Shown: one piece after another, positions 43,701 to 55,700 of the stretch | Numbering within the stretch: position 1 is the stretch's first letter | Layout: each line of letters opens with the position of its first letter | Source of the DNA: Branchiostoma floridae | Taxonomy: Eukaryota; Chordata; Leptocardii; Amphioxiformes; Branchiostomatidae | DNA length: 62,000 bases | Direction: 5' to 3' | NCBI RefSeq assembly: GCF_000003815.2 | Contig: NC_049980.1 | Span: forward strand, 14,178,405-14,240,404 | Position numbers and translations under genes: made by a program | The notes under the pieces: generated by a model | Told to the model about the DNA's origin: nothing | Seen by the model: the letters and a program-made list of their open reading frames with translations, nothing else | Databases searched by the model: none

Positions 43701-46700
43701 TAGTCCCTTCATCCACAAGTAAGAGTCGAGTCTCTGAGGGTGTCACGTCTGCCGAAATGTTGTAATCTGTTCCTTAACATGCTGAAAATTCCAAAAGTTG
43801 GTAAATTTCCACGGAATGTGGGAGAAGATTGAATAACTGATAAGCATGCCGGATCACGGGTAGTGAAATGTTGTCTCCACCCACGCTAGCTGTGCCCTTG
43901 CCTCGTGCCGGGCCGTGTCAGTGGTGATGCCGGTGGTAACGATCCCTCATCCCTCCGGGATCACGGCGCTCCTCGCACCCCTATCCGTCTTATCAACCAC
44001 GCCAGATCTTAGATGTCACGGAGGCAAGGGGTGATTGGGAAGGTTCGCCGGAGGTAAAATGGATTATTAGGGAACGTCATTTGAATTACCAATTGTAATT
44101 ATGCTCTTGTCTTGCATATTTCTACAAAACGGTGCAGAGGAATCATCCCATCATTTGCCCAGACCTACGTATACAGTGTTGAGTAATCTGGGACGTAATT
44201 AAATGGCTAGATAACAATACTCTTAGACCAATTTAAATGCCACTGTATTTTGTTTTTCACTTAGACGTGTGCTGCTCAAAACCAAGTACCAATTTGGACC
44301 ATATTGTACATGGCCCACACGTATGGTTATCTTAAGTAGTCGAGCTACATAGTCTGACCTGGTAACGTATTTTGTGAACATATCAACTTTGGACATCCCA
44401 AATTAAGTTTCAGTTGCAGTTGTGCCCAGTCTTCCCCCTGTTTATAGTGTAGTCCACTGCAGGGAGAGAATGTTAGGCTGTCTATGTAGAACCCTGTCAG
44501 CACGTCATCATTTGCACTAACTCCACCTGCAGAAGTCAAGATTGCCCCATAGCTTCCTGGCAATGTCAGAGGGCCTCTGGCAAGCGAAGTGCGACATAAA
44601 CACCCTCCCCCGGTCTTTATGGTATGCAGTGACCTGTGCAAACACCCCAGTCCAGGTAGCCATGTAGAAAGTCGTGTATTCGTCAATGTCTCCAGATGTT
44701 CCGTCTCAGTGGTGAATGGGCCATCTCGTCCAGACCATGACCAGCTAAAGGAGTCAATCGTTTGCATCAACAACGCGAAGGCAGGACCACTTGGATACTG
44801 CCGAACAAGAGTACAACGAAAACTATCTTACAGTTTTTCTTTTCCAAACATGTGGACGAAGTCAGGTGCTATATTGGATATGTTTGGGGGAATGCTGATG
44901 ATATGAGGGTGGTTGTGAACGATAGCCAACTTCAACAAGTTTAACATTGTGTACCGATCAAACTACAACTATTGTATGTCAAAGCCGTGATGAAACCAGG
45001 AGCCAATAAATGAAAAATTTCAGTGACATACAAAACATCAGAAGATATAGTTACGGGATATTCACTGCCAAAAGAACATAGGACTTTACATATATGTCAT
45101 ATCCAAAAGCACCTTGTTCAGATGAGACAACTTATTATTACCAGAACAGTAGGAAAGGAAAGTGATCTCCATCTGTTTTTAGTTACAATTGTAGTAAACA
45201 AGTGAGTGACTTTTAGCATGCCATCTTAGCGTTCAAACGACTTGTAAGAGCAAGAATAGCGTCCGTAGCAGGCTCTCTGTGTTTCTGCCCGTGGCACAAA
45301 GCAAAGGACCCAGTACAAAAAGTGCATTATGAGCAAGAAAAGAGCCTGCTAACCTATGCCACCCCCACACGTTGTCTAAACGCATATATCTATTTGCCAA
45401 TGATACATCACTGAATATACATGTACAACCTTGCCAGTTCTCCTTCCTCCTCTTGAAGGTCATTGCTATAACTTCATCAATAGATAAAGATCTGAGTTCT
45501 TGCATACAAAATACCCTCCGTGCATGCTAATATCTCATGCATCATGATCGATGGGAAGATGTACTGGGGGAAATGATCACAGCCAGCTCATCCTCTTGCT
45601 GATAGCGCATGACCTTAAGCCATTTATTGGATTGTATTTTTCAGCTGCTGGATCACGCTAGATAGCCAGCTGCCATTAGCCTTGGCAGCGCCTGCCTGTG
45701 CAGTAGTGGCCGTAAGTATAACACTTCCATCATGTTAGAGAGAGAAGTGTTAAGCGGCTTTGATTTGTGTCACGTATGTTACAGCATAATGGGTATAAAT
45801 GCATTTTCATAAGACAGAAACGCATATTAAACCATTTTGTAATCACAGTATGTTATCAGGTACGATGGCAAGCATTATATTTTTATTGTCTTTTATATTA
45901 TGTCTTCTGGGTAATTACGTTAGTAGAATGGGGAATATTGTTTTGATGCGAATGAGTACATATAAAAGAAATAGCCATGTGTTTGCCAACGATCTATTCA
46001 TCCGTGTACTGATTGTGTAATATATTTTAAGATATGTATAGATAGACCTTTGGGTAAATTTGCAGCTGTCGATCTTATTCTAGTTTACTTTCCTGTCTTT
46101 TAGGCAAACTTGGTCATCTTACTACTGGTCGTGAAAGCAATGCTGAATTCAATGGCGAAAAAAGTCGACAAGGACCGGACAAGGTTTGCGTTAATATCTG
46201 TAATTTGTATACTTGTATGCATGATGCGTGGCAACGTCAAGCAAATTCGTTCGCCATTATCAAGGTAGTAGAACACAGTATTTATGCGCGACCCCCGGGT
46301 TCCATGACGCTGGTACATAAAGTAGTACGAATAAACTTGTTGAAGGAGAGGTAAAAAGCCTTATTTGATGGGCCTCCAGATATAACCTGTGCTGTGCGGT
46401 CACGGAAGGTTCCGACTCCGAAACTGTATGGTTTGGATTGTGAAAGTTTTCTATTCCCCGTATAAATACGCCCCATTACGCAACTGCCCTTCTAGTGTGA
46501 GCGAGCTGCAGTTATTTGACCTCCGCACAGTGGCGTTTCAAAGTGGGCATGAGAAGGCAATACACCGACAGGATTTTCTTGTTATTTTTTTTTTAGATAT
46601 TTTGTGGCTTGTGCCCTAAGCTCGAACATATCCTTTTTTTGGTATTTCTAAAGTGCACCCTACTTTTTTTTCCGCGTCGAAGCCAGTCACCTAGGCCTTG

Positions 46701-49700
46701 TGGCCCTTGACTGTAGAAATCTCCATAGGCCAAAAACTGTGTTCTACTACCTTATAACTGAGTCGGGTACAACCTCGTTTTTCTCGAGATTCTACGGACC
46801 ATTTGAAGGTTAAGTAAGCTAAAGTCTTCTTTTACAGGTATTAATCGATATAACATAGTGGTGGCCTACAGTAATTTTTGTAACATTTGGTCTTGATCTT
46901 TTGCTGAATTGCTTGATTCCAAGCGTCTGACCTCATGCTCATCTTCAGGGAATGATGACATCAGCGAGAACGTGCAACGTTATCCAGGAGTTTTCGAGTT
47001 TTTTAATTTCCGTGTTGCATTTTTTTGTTAAGACTTCATTAGACCGGATATAAAATAGCGCTTGGTATGATGAACGAATGAAGACCTTTATTTTGCCCAA
47101 CTTGGCTAAGTACATGTAAAAAGAACATGTTTACAAACATAACTTCTTGGTAATAATGAAAAATGTACGATTATATGGGCTTGATTTAATCCACTTATCA
47201 GATGCATGGGGAATGCATTTGTTTCAGTGCTACTCGTACGGGTATCTAAATAGAGGGCAATTACTTTCTATATAACTTAACGGGATATTTCTATCATTAA
47301 CATACATAGTACAATCTACGATGGTGCACTTCATATTCTTTCGTATTTGAGGTACAAATTAAGAGATTCTTTGCTCTATAATGAAAGATGATTGTCTCTG
47401 ACTCGTGGAACAACTGTAGGCGACAAGCTGTCTGTGTCGTTGTTAAAAAGTAGTGGCAGACTCGGCGCCACCATCGTTCTAAGTTCTTCGTGAATACTAA
47501 ATGCGTACCAGCTTAGTACAAGGCGCCTTGAGTGGTTCTGAAAGTCAAAGGCTGCAAATTTTCTCCATTTGAAACTTAAGCTGTTATACATAATGCATAC
47601 TGTATGGTGCCTCTGGGAGGTTTGTTATGGATGGTCCTGAGAAGAAAGACGATCTAACATATGACTGCACGAATAAGGTTAATGTGACAACTTTGCCTAC
47701 GTAGCCTCTAATCAAATGGAATTTTCTCCTGAAGAACTGGGAATCAATGACGGAATAGAAGTGGAGTTGGATTATTATGTTATTTATGAGAGCAATATTC
47801 TTCTCCTTCACTACCTGCATGAGGCCCACTGACTCTCGCCGTGGCCAAAAGGAAGTGGTCCGGTAAAGCTACATTATGTACTAAACGTTTAACTGTTTGA
47901 AATGTGACTGTTTTCAAAAGGTTTGGGGTGGTCACAGATTCGTTCATGATAAGTACATCGTATTCGCGCGGACATTCACTTCATTTATTGCCTTGCCGTG
48001 TGTTGAGTATCCAAGCATCAAAGCGTTGGGCCTCCGGGGCTGCGGCGCTAATAATAGATCGGCTTGAGAACTGTTCCTGTGACATGACGAACAATTCTGA
48101 CCTACACTGCTTCTGGGTATTATTACAATTCTTTGCGAGCGCAAAGTTTGCAGACATACATTGAGAAACCAATTAATTATACAACTCTGAGAATATTACC
48201 AAAACATATTACTAAATATGAAAGGCAGTTTATCATCATTGAAGTGTTGCTTATAAGGCCACTAGATTGTAGATTTATCTATATATTTATGAAGGCTATA
48301 TTGTTTATTATTTCCAATGAAATATGAATAATTAACGACAGATTGTTAATACAATCTACTGATTTTTCTCCTAGAACGGCTCTGTGGAGTTCGTGCGTGA
48401 TACTGCCTTTGCTGGCCGCTACTGTCGTCCTGGCGGTGTTTGCCGTTAACCGATCGGCAGTGCTATTTCAGTACTTATTCGCCATGTGCAATACCTTACT
48501 GGTAAGTGGGCATGTACTCAGCCTTCCATCCTACATTTTACATTTAGGAAATGCATTCTTAAAATTTGGTACACAGTTTGAAAGATGAATTAATTTTATC
48601 AGTACGGACTGTCACCTAGAATGTTGATAACAAACTGTAACAAGCATACAAGTATGTACATCATTACGTAAGCTATCTGCATACCTACTGTCATTAACAT
48701 CCATCAACCCCTTCTCTCATTATTCCTTCTCAAAACCTAAAACAAGAATTACTTTCACCGCCCCTGCGAAACCCCTAGGTGGCCAAAACTTACACACCTT
48801 TTTATGCTTTAACACAGCTACCTACCACTTAAAAATCATCACCCAAACAAGTCCCAAACACAAAATAGCAAAACCGGAAGTTCCGCTGCAGTACCATAAC
48901 ACGCCGCTAGAGCGCCCTGCCGTAACGCAATTCCTGCCATTCCTTCGTCATGTCTAATCCTACCCACATACCAAATATCAAAACCATCCATTCACGCGTT
49001 CCCTAGTTATCAGGCTGACAAACGACCCCCTGACATCAAAACAGCACTGACTACAAACACTTCGTTTCACGAAGTGAATAATGCTTAGTACATATTTCAC
49101 GTCAATAACAATAAGAATGCTACAATGTGTATATGCCTCTTAGCCTGGTACGTCCATTTGACGTGAAGTATCATAATTGCTAATTCATCAGCATAAACCT
49201 AGTGCGTAAATATTACTTTTTGTTCATTATATTATGTGTTTTTTTTTTTGTAAAAAAATGTATTTTCTACAGCACTGTTTCTTGAACGATAAACGCCATG
49301 TATTATAGTATTCCTCAGGAATAAGGAGTATATAGCTTTGAGTTACCTTTTCTTAAGATTTAACGTACGCTTTGCATGTGTGCATTGACCTAATTTGGCT
49401 TATTTATTGGCATCTGACGTATACCTCATAGGTATGACCTTCCAAATAAAGGCTTCTCTGTACCTACCGTTTACCCCCCCCCCCCCCAGATTTTTACATT
49501 ATAGATCGTGAGATGTTATTGCATTTAAGGGTCACGTGTTGACCGGCAATATGCTCACGCCATTTCGCGAGAAGGTTTGCAAAATAAAGCAGTATAAATT
49601 ACTTTCCCTATGGCTAGAAATGCAATTTTACAAATGCTATGCAAGGTTAATCATTCTTTTGGATGTAGCTTCCGAAGTTCGTCACCGAAAGTCCAAATGC

Positions 49701-52700
49701 GCTGAATTTAGCTTTTAAAACTATAATGTTTTTATCCGTTCCGGTTGCTCAATGTCGATACGTAACGTTACGTTTGCTAAAAGGCGAAATTCCGGACACG
49801 ACCAAAAAATCACTGCACTTCAAACTCTGCATGAAATTCCAGGTCTCCTGTCCATTGAATGTATTACATTTTTGCAGGCCCGGACAATGTTTCTTATAGA
49901 GCTACTCACAAATATGAATGCAGATCATCAGTAACATGAACCCTATTTCGTACAATATACTGTGACATGAAAGTAATGGCATTCTGTGCTTGAACATAAA
50001 ACATTTCTTTGCAAGTGTGTGGGCATAGACACTAGAATTTACGAGCATGCTGTACAGACTATATGTTCTGTAGCGTTGTTGATCATTTGCCATGGAATGC
50101 CTACTACCGTGGAGAGCGCAGGCTATTGTTGAAAGTCCATGTGTGCAGTATTGATGGATTGTGCAGCATAATGAGATAGAGAAGGGCGAATATTTATGAC
50201 CCAATCTCCTCGCTCCAATATCGGTAAACCGACGAGTTTCTGAAGCCTTTTAAGCGGAAAAACCCTCATTTACGGCGGAATATTGATTGCTGTACACTAT
50301 TTGCCAAAGTGGACATGCATCATAGAACTGTCTCGGGAATTATCTAAAGTAAAAATCATTAATGTCCATGGAAATGGTCATACGTTTTGTATGCTAGCTG
50401 CCAGAGAGAAATGTTGAAGTAGCCGACACAGTGCCGAGACTAAATATAAAAGGATTGGTTGAGCGTACGCCTTAGCCTGGTTATGTATTGAGACATTTGT
50501 TATTATTCTGCAGGGTCTCTTCATGCTGCTGTTCTACTGCGTAGGAAATAAACAGGTCAGTCATATCCCTCATGACATTTTGCCCTAGGTAGCACTTTTA
50601 TCATGACACTTGGCCTTTTTGGATCGATGAATTTCCCGTTTAATATTCACCCTGTGCACACATGCATTTTTCAGCTCACGACACGTACTGTAGTGAATAT
50701 AGGATGGATGTGTACGTACCATATAACCCTACCAATGGCCATTACTGTGACGTGTGTCCGTAGTTATTTGAATACACTGCCAATAGAGTGGCAGGAAGTG
50801 TGTGGAAAAGGTCAGACAGAAAGTATCAGACATGACAGGTCATCGGGTCAATGGAAGAGGCTACTAATTCACGGGAAATTGTTTTCGTTGTCGGTAGTTT
50901 TTTCTGTTTTCCGATACTTCTTTCCTTCTGATAATAACGTTAATAGTAGAGTGACAGAGGTGATCAATGGACACATGTATTGTTAAAACGTAATTCAAAA
51001 CCTTAATAAATACTTGCATATATCAGGTCTTGGACATCGTGAAGTCCCGGATGTGCGCTACTGAAGAGACTGACCCACCATCCGACCCTGACGTCGCCAT
51101 ATCTGCTCAGAACCCTACTGCGGTAAATCATAACTACACTGGCTATGGGCATGTAGATAGATCTAGAGTTTTGATAGTTTCAAATCAAAGCAATTTGTTA
51201 TCTACGAAATCAAAGTTGAAGAGTCAGTCAGTATGTTACCTTGCTCCTGATATCGCGATAGAATTTATTAGTAGCATTGATACGTACATTTGATCTGGCT
51301 TTAATACAGCTCCACTCAACTACCTCATTTGACAGAGAGCTCAGCGAATTGCATCAATAGAAAACGATTCTCCTGACGCCTTGTGATTTTTTTGTGTGTT
51401 TTTAATCATACTTTTACATTTTGCGTGACATTCCAACTATGAAATCAAGAGTAAACCAGATCCAATTTAGTTGTTAGTGAGATCGCAGCGCCATCGCCGT
51501 CTAATAGAATGGGAGCGTGAAGCAACAAAGCTGGGGCATTGGACAATTAATCACAAACAAAAAATGTTTTTCTTAGGGTGTAACATTTTCCTTGACAGTT
51601 ATGCTATGTGGGGCCTTGTTCCAGATTGCTGATGCATTTTTTGAAAATACGTCCTCGTTTATTACTGTAAATGTATTACAATTTACCCGCTGTGACATGC
51701 AGAAGCTATTGACAACAAATTAGCAAATAGACAAATACCATTCACAGCACGAAAACAACTTTTTAGGCAAAGTTTCAGAGATACGTAAAAAGCCCTTAAA
51801 GGCGGAGAAATATTTCAGCAGATTTTAAGATCTATTAAAGGCATCGGAAACATACATTTGGCATTTACGGAAGATTTCAGCGTTTGTAAATCTAACTTAA
51901 TCTGTTGTGTTTCTTTACGTGAATTTTACATGTATTTTAGTATGCCGAAGAGACAACTTAAATGTCTCAAAAATATTTTCTGTCAAAACGGACAAATACC
52001 GTTTCTCTAGATCTGTTACAAAATACATGTTAACCGGCTAAGTCAAATGTAATAAGCCTTTGTCTGGTGTTAGATAAAACATTGCGTCATCTGTTTTATA
52101 ACAGTCAAAACTCAAAATTATTGCGCTTTCTGGTACAAAATGTTATGTTTATACCTCAGCAAATACAAATACAATACAATACAAAGTCAAATACAATAAT
52201 CTTCTGTGTTTTTTTTGGCTATTCCGAAAGCATTTGACGAATTCAAACTTTCTGTGCGCAAGGTTTAATTCGAACAGGGGAGAACCTCTCACGGTTAGCT
52301 TATATGCGCTATTTTACGTTATATGAGATGTTGCGTATACCATGGTCAATATTGACCGAAGGATGCCATATATATATAATTTATTTCGAACCGTCATTTA
52401 CGCAAAGAAGGGAAGACCTCCCCCGTTAATATATTTGCTAAGCCGTATATGAAATGTTGCGTATTTCATTTGAACATACGACATGTTTAATCTTTGAATC
52501 CGCGCAGTTTAAGCGAACTAGGGGAGACCTCCCCCGTTTAGCTTATATGTTGCCAAAACGCATATGAAATGTTGCGTATTTCTTTTGAACATACGACATG
52601 TTTAATATTGAATCCGCACAGTTTAAGCGAACTAGGGGAGACCTACCTTGTTTAGCTTATATGCTGCCAAAACGTATATGAAATGTTGCGTATTTCTGTA

Positions 52701-55700
52701 AAACATACAAGTTTAATCTCTGAATCCGCGTAGCTTAAGCGAACTAGGGGAGACCTCCCCCGTTTAGCTTATATGTTGCCAAAACGTATATGAATGTTGC
52801 GTATTTCTGTAAAACATACGACATGTTTAATATTTGAATCCGCACAGTTTAAGCGAACTAGGGGAGACCTCCCCCGTTTAGCTTATATGCTGCCAAAACG
52901 TATATGAAATGTTGCGTATTTCTGTTGAACATACGACATGTTTAATCTTTGAATCCGCGCAGTTTAAGCGAACTAGGGGAGACCTCCCCCGTTTAGCTTT
53001 TATGTTGTCAAGACGTATATGAAATGTTGCGTATTTCTGTAAAACATACAACAAGTTTAATCTTTGAATCCGCGCAGTTTAAGCAAACTAGGGGAGACCT
53101 CCCCCGTTTAGCTTATATGCTGCCAAAACGTATATGAAATGTTGCGTATTTCTGTTGAACATACGACAAGTTTAATCTTTGAATCCGCGCAGTTTAAGCG
53201 AACTAGGGGAGACCTACCTTGTTTAGCTTATATGTTGCCAAGACGTATATGAAATGTTGCGTATTTCTGTAAAACATACAACAAGTTTAATCTTTGAATA
53301 CGCGCAGTTTAAGCGAACTAGGGGAGACCTCCCCCGTTTAGCTTATATGCTGCCAAAACGTATATGAATGTTGCGTATTTCTGTAAAACATGCGACATAT
53401 TTAATCTTTGAATCCGCGCAGTTTAAGCGAACTAGGGGAGACCTCCCCCGTTTAGCTTATATGTTGTCAAGACGTATATGAAATGTTGCGTATTTCTGTA
53501 AAACATACGACATGTTTAATCTTTGAATCCGCGCAGTTTAAGCGAACTAGGGGAGACCTCCCCCGTTTAGCTTTTATGTTGTCAAGACGTATATGAAATG
53601 TTGCGTATTTCTGTAAAACATACAACAAGTTTAATCTTTGAATACGCGCAGTTTAAGCGAACTAGGGGAGACCTCCGCCGTTTAGCTTATATGTTGCCAA
53701 GACGTATATGAAATGTTGCGTATTTCTGTTGAACATACGACATGTTTAATCTTTGAATCCGCGTAGCTTAAGCAAATTTGGGGGTACTACCCCCGTTTTA
53801 TCTATTAGCTAATATACCGTCTCAAAGGTTTTATGAAACGGTGCCTTTTTCTGCTGAACATACGGCATGTTTGAAGCGCAGTTTATGCGAACAGGAGGAG
53901 ACCCTTTCCTTTTTATTTTATACCGCATATATGTTCTGAAATTCCAGGGTCTAAATCAGGGTGAGGTTTTCTTTGTGGCATGTTGACACTCGAGCTAAGA
54001 GACGGTAGAAATCCCGACTACTGCTATGAATATCTCCGCGACTCAACCTCTGCTTGAAGAATAAGGATGTAGTAGGTATACCGTTTTGTGCAGTGAGTTG
54101 TGTTTTCTCTATAAAACGGCAAGCAGTTCTTACTACAGGTAAATGTACGAAATATGTTTATTTCTTTATCTACAAGCAAGCGTCGAGAAAGAACAGTTTG
54201 TGCACACAGGCGGTGTCTTCTCGTGTTGCTCGTGTTTGTTTGGGCAGGCAAGATGTAAATTTATTCAGCGTTATTTCGTACTCGCCATGGGGCGCACGCC
54301 TCCGTCCGTCCAAGGAGGTTGAACTTCCTTGGTCCGTCTGTGGCACAGCTGTGTCATGTGATATAATGTATCCAATGGCAGAAAAGAGTGGGGGGTTCAA
54401 ATTTACGGGCCATACGTACGACAAGGAGCGGTTATTTTCCAGGCGTTCATTTTTGAAGAGAAGTATTGAAGAAAGTTTGGGCCTGCTCTAGCCCGCAAGT
54501 TGTGGCCGCGACACCGCTTTTACCGCCTAGGACCCCCGGTGACGGAATTTGACTCAAAGATACGAGGTGGCTATCATTCTGTACAAGCTGTTGTTGTTGG
54601 AAATCGACACAGAATGGAAATCACGGCCCTTGCACCATCCGGATTAATAGAAGCCGACACTGCAAGCTGAACATGTTTCGCGTTCACAGAATCCAGGACC
54701 ATCCAACAACACGAGTCATATCGGCCACTACTCTAGGGTACTCTAGATCTTACCGGATTCTTATTCCTGTGGTGACCAGATGGAACTGTACTGTACATGT
54801 GTGCTCTTTTTAACTTACGCCGAGACGCTTCACCCGACACTGGAAATGGGACTGTGGACTGCTGCACGGAATTGCGCAACCGTTGTGATTGTTTCAACTG
54901 CCGACTACATCAGAATGAAAGGCCACAAATACCTAGTAGGCTGTAGGTTTTTTTACTTTTCCATGTAATATTTTCTCGTAATTCAATAAAATTTTAAAGT
55001 TTCATCCATTGTATTTTCTTGCTTTGAAATGTGCTAATGATTATTCTCCTAAAATGGCACTTATCCACACCTTAATGCACACGTATATGAGACGTACAGA
55101 GGGAACTTTAAACATGTCTTAAGGGTGTTTTGGTACGTATTTATGACAACTTTAAGCTGCTAAAAAGAAAAATATAGACACATTAAATCCTCTTAATTCA
55201 CACGTATATGAGACGTAAATAGGCTTTAGATCAAATAAACGTGAAGTTTCAACATGTCTTAAGGGCGTTTTAATAAGTATTTATGGCAAATTTAAGCTGC
55301 TGAAAAGGCACCTAAACACACGTTATAATCCACTTAATGAACACGTATATGAGACGTAAACAGGCTTTAGATCAAATAAACGTGAAGTTTAAACAAGTCT
55401 TAAGGGCGTTATAATAGGTATTTATGGCAAATTTAAGCTGCTGAAAAGGCACTAAAACACACGTTATAATCCACTTAATGCACACGTATATGAGACGTAA
55501 ATAGGCTTTAGATCAAATATACGTGAAGTTTAAACATATATTAAGGGCGTTTTAATGGATATTTATGGCAACTTTAAACTGCTGAAAAGGCACCTAAACA
55601 CACGTTATAATCCTCTTAATGTACACGTATATGAGACGTAAAGAGGCTTTAGATCAAATAAACGTGAAGTTTAAACATGTCTTAAGGGCGTTTTAATAAG

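Noticed and set aside
44345-44773. 142-residue minus frame as an antisense gene
   Set aside because: No recognised domain, no supporting splice sites or neighbours; listed only as an unexplained stretch.
52250-53925. CRISPR-like array
   Set aside because: Repeat units are ~114 bp and directly adjacent with no unique spacers, in an animal intron. It is a satellite.
54054-54491. 145-residue plus frame in the core between the satellite arrays
   Set aside because: Starts at TTG, has no recognisable fold or splice support, and composition looks non-coding.
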